From the NCBI RefSeq assembly GCF_014647835.1, contig NZ_BMPY01000003.1, positions 1 to 64,000 of the forward strand: 64,000 bases of DNA. The letters run 5' to 3'. The position numbers and the translations under genes are program-made. Numbering within the stretch: position 1 is the stretch's first letter; every line of letters starts with the position of its first letter. Origin of the DNA: Microbispora rosea subsp. aerata. GTDB lineage: Bacteria; Actinomycetota; Actinomycetes; Streptosporangiales; Streptosporangiaceae. A model generated the notes under the pieces. It ran no database searches. It was not told the DNA's origin and worked only from the letters and a program-made list of their open reading frames with translations. Below, piece after piece: positions 1 to 7,873 of the stretch.

Positions 1-775
1 TGCGGTCCCGGGCGGCCATCAACCGCTCGGCCTCGGCCATGCAGATCCCCGCGTCGTCCGGGGCCGGGGCCAGCGCCACCGCGTCCGCGGCCTCCCACGC
101 CGACTCCACCAGCACCCACGACGACCGGCCCCGGGCACCACCCACACCAGCACCGGCACCCGCGTCGTCGGCACGCCCGCCGCAACCGCTGGCACCGGCA
201 TTGTCATCGGCGAAGGTGTCATCTCGGGCAGCGTTGTCAGTGCCGGTCGCACGACCACTGCCGTACGTGCCGTGGCCGGTGTCCGCAGCGTCATGTGCCT
301 TCGCAGCGTGGCGTGCCCCCGCACCGCGACATGCCTTAGCGCCAACGCGTGCGCCGCCGTCGGTGAAGGCGTCATCGCCCCGGCAAGCGCCGAAAACAGC
401 ACCGAAAGCAGCGCCCTGGGCTCCGGGACCGCCGGCTGCCCGGCTCCCACCGCGATGTGTACCGCCGGTTGCTTTCTCCGCGGCGGCGTCGCGCGTGCCG
501 GTGTCGAGTGTGTCGCCGCCCCGTGTGCTGATCGTGAACGCGGCACTGCCGCTCGCGGATCCATTCGCGGATCCGTCGGCGCCGGGTGCCGGACCGCTGC
601 TCGGAATGTCGGTCGCAAGTGATGACATCGAGAAAGACCCGGGGCGGCGGTCATCACGGGCCGATGAGCCGTCCGGCGACCACAGCGGCGAACCGGCGAT
701 CAGCCGATCCCACCACTCGCCGTCAGCACAATACGAACGAGGAGAGTGCCCAGGATCGACATCAAACAGATCCAC
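1..775 (-). CDS. Partial hypothetical protein with Gly/Ala/Asp-rich segment, cut by window edge
   Basis: Only the first 258 or so residues are present; the C-terminus lies off the left edge. I place the start at the GTG at 775 because GGGAGG lies 6 bases upstream and an in-frame stop lies near 853. The N-terminus (MDLFDVDPG) is followed by about 150 residues of low complexity rich in Gly, Ala, Asp and Thr, then a more ordinary helical stretch containing ESAWEAADAVAL and MAEAERLMAARDR. That last part resembles the opening of DUF222/13E12 HNH-type proteins common in Streptosporangiales, but no HNH motif is visible here, so the family call is only a guess. The low-complexity stretch uses many NNT glycine and threonine codons, unlike its neighbours. 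Confidence 0.45.
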   Translation of the reverse strand, partial: MDLFDVDPGHSPRSYCADGEWWDRLIAGSPLWSPDGSSARDDRRPGSFSMSSLATDIPSSGPAPGADGSANGSASGSAAFTISTRGGDTLDTGTRDAAAEKATGGTHRGGSRAAGGPGAQGAAFGAVFGACRGDDAFTDGGARVGAKACRGAGARHAAKAHDAADTGHGTYGSGRATGTDNAARDDTFADDNAGASGCGGRADDAGAGAGVGGARGRSSWVLVESAWEAADAVALAPAPDDAGICMAEAERLMAARDR

Positions 776-1011
776 AGCACCTCCCGTAGCTACCTCGAAT
801 TTGTGTTCTAATTCTCTCTCGCTGTCATCACTCTCCGCAACCGCTCACCACGATTTGTTGGAGTCACAGGCTCACAAGCCCGGCCCGGAGATCATGCAGA
901 ACGTGCACCAGTACCCGGGCAGGGGCACCTCCGACGACATCCCTCTAGCGGAGTCAGCTCTCACCGGGGTGAGCGGACCGGGCGCGCCGATGCCCGCTAG
1001 GCTCGGCGCGC
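776..1011. promoter_or_regulatory. Divergent intergenic region, AT-richer near 790-830
   Basis: This is the spacer between the leftward edge gene and the rightward kinase-like gene. The part next to the leftward gene (about 795-860) is noticeably richer in A and T than its surroundings and probably holds that gene's promoter. No convincing -35/-10 pair or operator could be singled out. Confidence 0.3.
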
Positions 1012-1554
1012 GTGACCCCCGATCCCGACGCCGTCGCGCGCTGGCTGCGCACGCGGCCCGCCCGCGCGGCAGGCACCCGCGTCCTGGCCGTCGAGGGACG
1101 CTCGGGCGCGGGCAAGACGACGCTGGCCACGGCCGTGGCCGCCGCGCTCACCGCGCCGGTTGTGCGCATGGACGACCTGTACGACGGCTGGGACGGCCTG
1201 CAGGCCGGAGTGGACGCCCTGCTGGAGTGGGTGCTGCGTCCCCTGGGCCGTGGGGACCGGGCACGGTGGCGGCGCTACGACTGGACCCTGGGCCGGTACG
1301 CCGAATGGCACGACGTCCCCTCGGCGGACACCCTCGTGATCGAGGGCGTGGGCTGCGGAGCCCGCGAGGCCGGTCCGTACCTCAGCGGACTGGTGTGGCT
1401 GGAGGCCGGCGAGGAGACCCGCCGCGCGCGGGCGCTGGCCAGAGACGGCGAGATGTACGCGCCTCACTGGAGGCGCTGGGCCGAGCAAGAGGAGCGGTAT
1501 TACGCCCGTCACAACGTGCGCTCCCGAGCCGACTTCATCATCGTCACCGGCTGA
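1012..1554 (+). CDS. P-loop NTPase, uridine kinase-like ATP-binding protein
   Basis: A 180-residue cytoplasmic P-loop protein. The Walker A motif GRSGAGKTT is at about residues 29-37 and a Walker B-like strand DTLVIEGVG is near residue 105. The segment MDDLYDGWDG after the P-loop matches the lid and substrate region of uridine-kinase-like small kinases (P-loop kinases of the AAA_18/PRK type). Its length is usual for these proteins, which are mostly uncharacterised in actinomycetes. The start is the GTG at 1012; no strong ribosome binding site is visible. It stands alone, so context does not reveal a substrate. Confidence 0.7.
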   Translation: MTPDPDAVARWLRTRPARAAGTRVLAVEGRSGAGKTTLATAVAAALTAPVVRMDDLYDGWDGLQAGVDALLEWVLRPLGRGDRARWRRYDWTLGRYAEWHDVPSADTLVIEGVGCGAREAGPYLSGLVWLEAGEETRRARALARDGEMYAPHWRRWAEQEERYYARHNVRSRADFIIVTG

Positions 1555-1910
1555 TCCGGGTACGGCCCGCATCCCGGCCCCGCCATCTTCACGAACAGAC
1601 TCATCAACTGGCCAAAGCACATCACGACCAAAGTCAGACACCGGCCTCGCCGAACCGCGTCAGTAGGTCAGAGGGGACGGCCTGCACCCCTGCCCCGCCC
1701 GGACCGCACGCTCACCGGCCCGCCGGAGCACGTCACGGCGAGGCCTGGACGCCGACCCCATCGATCGGCATCGGCACGTTGGCGGGGGCGGCCCACACAG
1801 GCCGCCTTCCCCGCCTCTCGCCGGCCAGCGCCCGCCGGAGCCGTGCGTCCGCCCAAGCCGTGCGGCCGTCGCTCGCAGGGACACCATGTACGAGCAGACC
1901 CGGCCGGTGC
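1555..1910. other. Gene-free stretch, nothing recognisable
   Basis: About 355 bases between the kinase-like gene and the convergent cupin gene. I see no reading frame with convincing codon bias, no strong hairpin followed by T residues, and no repeat. Confidence 0.4.
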
Positions 1911-2309
1911 TCAGCCGAGCCCGGCGCGGTATTCCTCGTCGGTCACCGGCCCGTGCCAGTGGGTCTTGCCGTTCGCCGTGACCGCGATGTGCACCAGCGT
2001 GTCGTCGGCGACCGCGCCGTGCCAGTGCTTCTCACCCGGCTGCACGTGGACCCAGTCGCCGGGTCCGATGATCGTGCCTTTCGCCTCGCCCCAGCGCATC
2101 ACCACGCCGCGTCCCGACAGCACGTACAGCGCCTGCTCCCCGTCGTGGGTGTGCCAGCCCGAGCGGGCCCGCGGGTCGTAGGAGAAACGCTGGGCGCGCA
2201 GGCCGTCCGGCTCCACCGCCTTCAGCGCCTCCGCCTCCCACACGCCGCCGGTGAACCGGTCCGGTCCCGGCCGGGTGGCCTTGATCTCGCTTTCGCGTAC
2301 GAACCTCAT
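1911..2309 (-). CDS. Cupin domain protein
   Basis: A 132-residue single-domain cupin. The metal-binding motif 1 is visible as GWHTHDGEQALYVLSG (two His and a Glu near residues 52-60), and motif 2 as PGEKHWHGA (His near residue 91). It resembles the cupins found with carboxymuconolactone decarboxylase-like proteins. A small enzyme or sensor role is likely, but the substrate is unknown. I start at the ATG at 2309 with GGAAGGAG six bases upstream rather than at the adjacent GTG, which would be too close to the ribosome binding site. It diverges from the hsp20 gene. Confidence 0.8.
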   Translation of the reverse strand: MRFVRESEIKATRPGPDRFTGGVWEAEALKAVEPDGLRAQRFSYDPRARSGWHTHDGEQALYVLSGRGVVMRWGEAKGTIIGPGDWVHVQPGEKHWHGAVADDTLVHIAVTANGKTHWHGPVTDEEYRAGLG

Positions 2310-2492
2310 CACGTGCTCCTTCCGTCAGGGCATCTCACGTCGTCGCCGGCCGTGTCCGTCGCGTACGACGGCGGCGGGCATCACGATCACCCTGCCGCAT
2401 CACCCCGACGGCGACTCAGAACTGGCCGATTTGTCCGATTTCGGTGGGGTACTTCCTCCATGATGAGTTCTGCCGGACGGAGGTGACAGGTG

Positions 2493-2912
2493 ATGAGCGT
2501 TCCGATGCGACGGGAGTCGAGAGGTCTCATCCCCGACCTGTTCGACCTGCTGGAGGCCCCGATGGCCGCGCTGCGGCCGATGGTCGGGCAGCAGATGCGG
2601 CTCGAGGACTACATCAAGGACAACCGGTATGTGCTGCGCGCCGAGCTGCCGGGAATCGACCCGGACAAGGACGTGGAGATCAGTGTGTCGAACGGCATGC
2701 TGACCATTCACGCCGAGCGGCGCCACGAGGAGCGGCAGGCACACCGCACCGAGTTCCGGTACGGCGCCTTCACCCGGTCGGTCATGCTGCCGCCGAACGC
2801 GGACGAGAACGACGTGAAGGCCACGTACGACAAGGGGATTCTCGAGGTGAGCGTGCGGCTCGCCGAGGAGCGGGAGGAGCGCAAGCGAATCCCGATCGAA
2901 AAGCCGCAGTAG
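2493..2912 (+). CDS. Hsp20/alpha-crystallin family small heat shock protein
   Basis: A 139-residue small heat shock protein, an ATP-independent holdase that keeps unfolding proteins soluble. The alpha-crystallin domain runs from about residue 38 (YVLRAELPGIDPDKD) to 125, with the conserved tail motif KGILEVSV. The short C-terminal extension ends in RIPIEKPQ, which provides the I-x-I-like anchor used in oligomer assembly. GGAGG lies 9 bases before the ATG; a GTG three bases earlier is also possible. It opens a stress-protein group with the convergent universal stress protein and the DUF1876 gene, reminiscent of mycobacterial dormancy genes such as hspX. Confidence 0.9.
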   Translation: MSVPMRRESRGLIPDLFDLLEAPMAALRPMVGQQMRLEDYIKDNRYVLRAELPGIDPDKDVEISVSNGMLTIHAERRHEERQAHRTEFRYGAFTRSVMLPPNADENDVKATYDKGILEVSVRLAEEREERKRIPIEKPQ

Positions 2913-2932
2913 CACGGCCGGAGCTCCGCGAC

Positions 2933-2963
2933 GGGCCCGCCCGCGACGCCGGGCGGGCCCTTT
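2933..2963. terminator. Rho-independent-like terminator after hsp20
   Basis: A perfect 11-bp GC stem (GGGCCCGCCCG and its complement) closes a 6-base loop and is followed by TTT. It lies between two convergent genes (hsp20 and the universal stress protein), so it can serve at least the rightward transcript. Confidence 0.75.
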
Positions 2964-2980
2964 CACGCCCCAGACTCCCA

Positions 2981-3841
2981 TCAGGGCGCCGACGGGGACC
3001 GTACGACGGCGACCGGGCACTCGGCGTGGTGCAGGACTCCCCGGCTGACCGAGCCGAGCATCGCCGAGCCCAGCGCGCCCCGGCCGTGGGAGCCGACCAC
3101 GAGCAGGCTCGCCCCGCGCGACGCCTGGACGAGCGCGTCGACCGGGTGCCCGTAGACGATCTCCTCGCGCACCTGGACCTCCGGACACCGCCCGCGCGAC
3201 CGCGCCACCTTCTCCCGCGCCACGCGCCGGTGGGCCTCGCGCACCTCCTCCACGTCGTAGGTGATCTCGGGCGCGAGCGGATGCGCGGGCAGCTGCCAGG
3301 CGTGCACGGCCCGCAGCTCGTGGCCGTACGCCCCGGCCTGCTCGAAGGCGTACGCGAGGGCGGGCTCGCACTCGGGCGAGTCGTCCACGCCCACGACGAT
3401 CCCTTCTCCGTCGCCGCTCCAGCCGGGCCGTACGACGACGACCGGGCAGAGGGCGTGACCGGCGACGTGGGTGCTGACCGACCCGATGACGATGCCGGCG
3501 AAGCCGCCGAGCCCCCTGCTGCCGAGCACGATCTCGACGGCCTCCCTGGCCTTGTCCCGCAGCACGCGGGCGGGGATGCCCTCGATGATCTCCGTGCTGA
3601 TCTTCACGTCCGGCTGCCGCTCCCGTGCCACGGCCTCAGCGGCGTGCAGCGCCCGCTCGGCGTGCGAGGTGAGGGGGTCGCCGCCGGAGGTGGGGAGCTT
3701 CGGGATGCCGTACGCCCAGTGGTCCACGACGGAGACGAAACGCAGCGGGCAGCCGCGGCGGGCCGCGTCGTCGGCGGCCCACCGGACGGCGGCCGTCGCG
3801 GCGGGCGAGCCGTCGGTGCCGACGATGATCGGGCCGGGCAT
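2981..3841 (-). CDS. Universal stress protein, tandem UspA domains
   Basis: A 286-residue protein with two UspA domains: residues about 1-145 starting PGPIIVGTDGSP, and about 150-286 starting GIVVGVDDSPE. Each ends with the ATP-binding loop type of motif (LGSRGLGGFAGIVIGSVS and VGSHGRGALGSAMLGSVS), so ATP binding is likely in both. The tandem form is typical of actinobacteria, where such proteins respond to hypoxia or other stress. The start is the ATG at 3841 with GGAAGGAG nearby; the frame stays open upstream, but that part shows no homology. It diverges from the DUF1876 gene. Confidence 0.9.
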   Translation of the reverse strand: MPGPIIVGTDGSPAATAAVRWAADDAARRGCPLRFVSVVDHWAYGIPKLPTSGGDPLTSHAERALHAAEAVARERQPDVKISTEIIEGIPARVLRDKAREAVEIVLGSRGLGGFAGIVIGSVSTHVAGHALCPVVVVRPGWSGDGEGIVVGVDDSPECEPALAYAFEQAGAYGHELRAVHAWQLPAHPLAPEITYDVEEVREAHRRVAREKVARSRGRCPEVQVREEIVYGHPVDALVQASRGASLLVVGSHGRGALGSAMLGSVSRGVLHHAECPVAVVRSPSAP

Positions 3842-4012
3842 GGGCGCTCCTTCCTGGCCTGTGCCTTCCCGCGACTCGGCCGGGCCGCCCCGGGTTCCCT
3901 TTCGGCGGACCATCGCGGGTCGCGGTCCTCCGAGGCCGCAGGTCCTGGTCCCGGGGCCGATGACGAGGCCGTTCGGCCGAGAGGGATGCTGGAGTCCTGG
4001 AGGTGGTCCGAC

Positions 4013-4282
4013 ATGGAATCCAAGCGCTGGACCGTCGAGATCTTCGTGAACGAGGACGACAACGACGACGTCACCACCGCGACCGCCGTGCTGTACACGC
4101 CCGCGGGGCGACGCCACGAGAGCGTCGGCCGAGCCCGCCGCAACCCGTCCGACCGGCCCGTGCCGGAGATCGGCGACGAGCTGGCGGCCGGACGGGCCCT
4201 CGCCGACCTGGGGGCGAAGCTCATCGGGGACGGCGCCGAGGACGTGGCCCAGCTCGCCGGTCCCGCCTACGAGTCGTACTGA
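4013..4282 (+). CDS. DUF1876 domain protein
   Basis: An 89-residue protein of the DUF1876 family, found in actinobacteria and often encoded near universal stress proteins. The family signature is clear: KRWTVEIFVNEDD at the N-terminus, then ARRNPSDRPVPEIGDELAAGRAL in the middle. A double-stranded-RNA-binding-like fold has been suggested for such proteins, but the function is unknown. The ATG at 4013 has GGAGG 8-9 bases upstream; the frame upstream of it is not coding. Its company (Hsp20, UspA) suggests a role under stress. Confidence 0.85.
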   Translation: MESKRWTVEIFVNEDDNDDVTTATAVLYTPAGRRHESVGRARRNPSDRPVPEIGDELAAGRALADLGAKLIGDGAEDVAQLAGPAYESY

Positions 4283-4295
4283 GACCGTCGAGAAG

Positions 4296-4333
4296 CCGGG
4301 GGCCGGGGCTCCGCCGCGAGCCCCGGCCCCCGG
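4296..4333. terminator. Bidirectional hairpin terminator
   Basis: A perfect 16-bp stem (CCGGGGGCCGGGGCTC and its complement) encloses a 6-base loop. It lies between the DUF1876 stop codon and the stop codon of the convergent subtilase, so it can end both transcripts. Confidence 0.75.
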
Positions 4334-4345
4334 TGCGGGCCGTCC

Positions 4346-6565
4346 TCATTGCGCCTGATCGGACGGGTTCTCGCCGAGAAGCCCGGCGGCCCGCATCTCC
4401 TCCGTCAGCCAGGCCATCGCGGCCTGCTCGCCGGCCGCCGGACCCGTCGTGCCCGCCGGCGTGCCGTTGGCCGTACGGGGCCCGGCCGGGGCGTCGCCGG
4501 ATGTCCGGCCCCCGCCCGCGGCTTCGGCGGTGTACGGACGGGAGGAGGACGTCCCCCCTCGCTTGGCCCGTGACCCCGTGCCACCGGACGCCCCGCTCCG
4601 ATCCGCCGACCGTACGCCGCCGCCGGTCGCCGTCGTACGCCCGCGCGGGCCGCCGGTGACGAGACCCCCGTGCACCGGCCCGTTGGCCGTGCCGCCCGCG
4701 CCGTACGCCGCCTGCGCCGCCATCCCGGGCTGTGCCGTCATGCCCGGCTGCGGCGTCGTGGCCGGCTGCGCCCAGGGGTCCGCCTGGCCGCCCTGGCCGG
4801 GCCCGCCGGGGCCGCCGCCGGACTCCCAGGCGCCCGACACGAGCAGCCCCGCGCCGGTCATCTCCTCGGTGAGCTGCCCGAGCAGCATGTCGGTCTCGAT
4901 CGGCTCGGGTGTGATCTGCGCGAGGGCCGGCGCGAGCGCGCGCAGCGCGTTCGGCATTCCCGCGCCGGTGCGGTGGAGGTCGCCGAGGTTCAGCGGGACG
5001 CAACTCGACTTGATGATGTGGAAGAGGTGGTCGACCCGCCGCGCGTCCCGTACGGCGTAGGGGCCCCGGAAGTCGCCGTGGTGGGCGAGCACCAGGGCCG
5101 CCAGGCCGACGACGTGCGGCACGGCCATGGAGGTGCCGTCCAGCGCGGCGTACCCGTCCGGAGGAACGGCCGACAGTACGGCCACGCCCGGGGCGCACAC
5201 GTCGATCTCCGGGCCGTGGCAGGTGAAGCGCGGCGAGAAGTATCCGTCGCCGGTCACCGGCCCGCTGATCTCGGCCTCGTGGGCCGTGCCGGACGGGAAC
5301 GCGCCGACCTTGCCGACGGCCGCGACGGTCAGCACGCCGGGCAGGGTGCCGGGGAAGCCGACCGGTCCCCCGTCGTTGCCGGCGGCCACCACGCAGGCCA
5401 CTCCCGCCTCCCGCGCCTGCTCGATCTTCGCGGCGACGAGCGGCGAGTGGTGCCTGCTCGCCAGGCTCAGGTTGACGATGTCGATCCGCTGCTCGACGCA
5501 GTAGTCGAGCGCATCGATGAGGTCGCTGAACCGCCCGCCCGGGAAGATCTTGCAGGCGTGCACCTCGGCCTCGACGGCGAAGCCGACGACGCCGCGCCCG
5601 TCGTCCGCGCCGGAGACGACGGCCGCGCAGTGGGAGCCGTGGTAGGCGGCGTCGGCCGACCAGCCGTCCGCGTCGGCGCCGACGAGGTCGACCCCGGCGC
5701 GTACGCGGTCGCGCAGGTCGGGATGCCGCACGTCGGCGCCGGAGTCGATGATGGCGATCCTGACCCCCGCGCCGCGCAGCGTGGGCGGCAGGCGGTCGAG
5801 GTTCATCGCCTGCTGGCCCCACCCGAAGATCTGCTTGCCGGGGAAGCCGTCGAAGGTCTCCGACAGGCGCACCGGCTCGATCAGGTTGTCCCGGGTCGTG
5901 GACAGGTCCGGGCGGTCGATGTGGACGCTCCAGTAGCCGGAGCGCGGCCGTACCGTCACGCCCGTGATCGACTCGGGCGTCTCCCCCACCATCGTCACCA
6001 CCGCGCGGCCGTCGGCGCCGGTGAGCGCCTGCGCGGGCCAGCCGTGCCCGGTCACCAGGACGCTCGCGCCGGGCAGCGGCGTGCCGTCCGCGTCCCTGAC
6101 CAGGAACGCGAACGTGCTCTCCACGCCCGGGGCCACCACGGCGGGGGCGGGCCGCCGTCTGCGCGGCGGCTGGGGCACGTCGCTGTAGGTGAGCAGCCGG
6201 TCGCGCTCGAAGTAGAGCTGCGGATACTGCCGCCGCAACGCCTCGACGTGCTCGGCCGTCATCTCCGCCACGACCACAGCGGGGAACCCGGGTGCCTGAG
6301 CCCCCGGGTTCCCCGCCGCGCCCCGCAGGCGGCGCAGCACGCGCACCTCGGGATCGTCCTCAAGCAGCCTGCGCACCGTGTCGCCGTCGAGAGCCGGCAC
6401 GGCCGCTCCCGGCGCCGCCGGATGCGGCTGGGGCAGCGCGGCCACCATGTAGCGCCGCGGCCGGGGCTCCACCGGCCGCGGCGCCTGGCGGGACGCCTGG
6501 CGCCCCCGCGGGGACGCCGGCCGCGGCTCCTCGCTTCCGTCCTTGGGCTTGTCGTTACTGGTCAC
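4346..6565 (-). CDS. Cytoplasmic subtilisin-like (S8) serine protease with low-complexity tail
   Basis: A 739-residue protein with no signal peptide. After a Pro/Arg-rich N-terminus there is a propeptide-like region (about 40-130) and an Ig/CNA-B-like segment (about 148-235). The S8 domain covers about 265-500, with Asp274 in IIDSGAD, His309 in YHGSH, Asn397 in AAGND and Ser479 in DGTSMA, so the triad is complete. The last 170 residues are Gly/Pro/Ala-rich and carry the motif LTEEMxxAGLL twice (565-575 and at the very end, 720-730). The start is a GTG with GGGGAG upstream. It is the last gene of a leftward operon behind two small proteins, which may be its substrates or regulators. Confidence 0.85.
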   Translation of the reverse strand: MTSNDKPKDGSEEPRPASPRGRQASRQAPRPVEPRPRRYMVAALPQPHPAAPGAAVPALDGDTVRRLLEDDPEVRVLRRLRGAAGNPGAQAPGFPAVVVAEMTAEHVEALRRQYPQLYFERDRLLTYSDVPQPPRRRRPAPAVVAPGVESTFAFLVRDADGTPLPGASVLVTGHGWPAQALTGADGRAVVTMVGETPESITGVTVRPRSGYWSVHIDRPDLSTTRDNLIEPVRLSETFDGFPGKQIFGWGQQAMNLDRLPPTLRGAGVRIAIIDSGADVRHPDLRDRVRAGVDLVGADADGWSADAAYHGSHCAAVVSGADDGRGVVGFAVEAEVHACKIFPGGRFSDLIDALDYCVEQRIDIVNLSLASRHHSPLVAAKIEQAREAGVACVVAAGNDGGPVGFPGTLPGVLTVAAVGKVGAFPSGTAHEAEISGPVTGDGYFSPRFTCHGPEIDVCAPGVAVLSAVPPDGYAALDGTSMAVPHVVGLAALVLAHHGDFRGPYAVRDARRVDHLFHIIKSSCVPLNLGDLHRTGAGMPNALRALAPALAQITPEPIETDMLLGQLTEEMTGAGLLVSGAWESGGGPGGPGQGGQADPWAQPATTPQPGMTAQPGMAAQAAYGAGGTANGPVHGGLVTGGPRGRTTATGGGVRSADRSGASGGTGSRAKRGGTSSSRPYTAEAAGGGRTSGDAPAGPRTANGTPAGTTGPAAGEQAAMAWLTEEMRAAGLLGENPSDQAQ

Positions 6566-6721
6566 GAACGTCTCGACTCTCCCCAGCTCAGGCTGGTGTG
6601 GCCGGCCGCGCCCCGTACGGCGCGGCGGGCAGTTCAGGCTCTGTCATCACAATTCGCCGGTCTCGGGACGGCGGGGGCCCGGACCGGCCGCCGGCTGGTC
6701 CGGGCCACCGAGGTGATCACG

Positions 6722-7015
6722 TCACAGCAGTGGAACCGTGGGCCGCCCGGGGGTGACGGCGCCGAGCGCGAAGTGGATCTGCGCCAGGCACGCGTCGTAC
6801 CGCCCGGCCCGGTACAGCTGTACCGCCTGCACCAGCAGCGGGATGACCCCCGCGACCTGGGGCGCCTGCGGGAGTGACGCCTGCAGCCAGCCGTACAGCC
6901 GCTGGAGCGTCACGGCGCAGTGCGCCTGCAGCGGCGCGACCGGCGCCGGATGCCCCGTCGCGACCGCCGCGACCGGGGGCGTCACCGGACCCATCCCGGG
7001 ACCCATCGACTCCAC
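6722..7015 (-). CDS. Small helical protein between the Q-rich protein and the subtilase
   Basis: A 97-residue protein that I do not recognise. A Pro/Val-rich N-terminus is followed by predicted helices (HCAVTLQRLYGWLQ and VQAVQLYRAGRYDACLAQIHFAL). The second pair resembles a single TPR-like hairpin. The start is the GTG at 7015 with GGAGG six to seven bases upstream; an ATG three codons later is less likely. The gene begins 13 bases after the stop of the glutamine-rich gene and precedes the subtilase, so the three are probably co-transcribed. Confidence 0.65.
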   Translation of the reverse strand: MESMGPGMGPVTPPVAAVATGHPAPVAPLQAHCAVTLQRLYGWLQASLPQAPQVAGVIPLLVQAVQLYRAGRYDACLAQIHFALGAVTPGRPTVPLL

Positions 7016-7028
7016 GGTGTTCCTCCGA

Positions 7029-7619
7029 TCAGAGAGCGGCACCGGCCGGCACCGGGACCTGCTGCGCGACCTGCTGGTGCAGCTGGCCGTAGACCTGCGG
7101 CAGCGCCTGCGTGGTCAGCGGCGCCTGCTGCCCGTACGCCGCCTGGATGTGCTGGGGCATGACGGACTGGATGCCGAGGTGCATGGCCTGCTGGCCGGGG
7201 TGCTGCGCGTACGCTTGGGTGGCGTACGGCTGGCCGTACACCTGCGGGATCTGCTGGGCCTGGGCCTGGATGGCCTGCAGGGCCTGCAGAACCTGCGGCG
7301 GCAGGAGCTGCTGCTGAACCTGCTGCTGAAGCTGCTGCTGGACCTGGTGCTGGTAGAGCACGCCCTCCAGCGCCTGGCGGGCCGCGGGAGCGCCGTAGCG
7401 CACGCTGTAACGCGCGACCTTGGTCCAGAAGGTCACCGGGCTCACCAGGTGCTCCTGCGGAAGGATCTGCTCGTCCTGCTGCTGGATCATGGCCAGCGGC
7501 GACAGCTGCTGCGCCCCCGGGATCTGCTGCGCGAGCTGCAGGGGCGAGATCTGCTGCTGCTGAGCGCCGTACCCCAGCGTGGTCGCCATGGACGCGGGGT
7601 TCATACCTGTGAACGTCAT
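7029..7619 (-). CDS. Glutamine-rich protein, first gene of the subtilase operon
   Basis: A 196-residue protein in which roughly a quarter of the residues are glutamine by my count. Runs such as QQQQ and repeated QVQQQLQQQ-type segments form a likely coiled coil at about residues 95-125. Only about residues 58-90 (VTFWTKVARYSVRYGAPAAR) look like an ordinary folded helix pair. There is no signal peptide and no membrane segment. The ATG at 7619 has AAGGAG at good spacing; the GTG six bases upstream overlaps the binding site. I know of no named family. It may be a scaffold, a prion-like or filament protein, or a substrate of the downstream protease. Confidence 0.65.
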   Translation of the reverse strand: MTFTGMNPASMATTLGYGAQQQQISPLQLAQQIPGAQQLSPLAMIQQQDEQILPQEHLVSPVTFWTKVARYSVRYGAPAARQALEGVLYQHQVQQQLQQQVQQQLLPPQVLQALQAIQAQAQQIPQVYGQPYATQAYAQHPGQQAMHLGIQSVMPQHIQAAYGQQAPLTTQALPQVYGQLHQQVAQQVPVPAGAAL

Positions 7620-7656
7620 AGTCACTCCTTCGGAGCCAGTAGGTCCGGCCCATCGC

Positions 7657-7672
7657 CGATGTGATTACATCG
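7657..7672. promoter_or_regulatory. 16-bp palindrome, likely operator of the Q-rich/subtilase operon
   Basis: CGATGT and ACATCG form perfect inverted half-sites around a 4-base spacer GATT. The site lies 38 bases upstream of the glutamine-rich gene's ATG, where a repressor could block its leftward transcription. The divergent ArsR gene starts about 200 bases away and is a possible, unproven, source of the binding protein. Confidence 0.5.
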
Positions 7673-7836
7673 CGTGACAGATCGCTCGCACAACGTTATA
7701 GGCGTAATGAGTGGATAAGGCCGATTTGGCATGCAAGCACAGGGTCACGGCGAGACGCCGCGCCCGCCGTACGGGCCTCGCCCGCCGGCCTTCCTCGCGA
7801 TCCGGAGGCGGCGCCGCACCGACATGTGTTGCTGCC

Positions 7837-7873
7837 TTGACAAATTTGTTTGTCGGAGGACATGCTTGGGGCC
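7837..7873 (+). promoter_or_regulatory. Promoter and operator of the ArsR gene, probably leaderless
   Basis: TTGACA at 7837-7842 is a consensus -35 box. A weak -10 (CATGCT, 7861-7866) follows at 18 bases, which would place transcription start on or next to the ATG at 7874. The -35 is overlapped by GACAAA-TTTG-TTTGTC (7839-7854), a perfect inverted repeat with a 4-base spacer. Such a position suits autorepression by the ArsR-type protein. Confidence 0.55.

Noticed and set aside
39-2486. A very long open frame on the plus strand across the first 2.4 kb
   Set aside because: Its translation is Arg/Ala/Pro-rich without any domain, and it crosses two genes with clear families and start signals in other frames.
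3842-4012. A possible DosR/DevR box between the universal stress protein and DUF1876 genes
   Set aside because: GGACC and GGTCC occur as an inverted pair, but 12 bases apart; the known box needs about 4, so I do not claim it.
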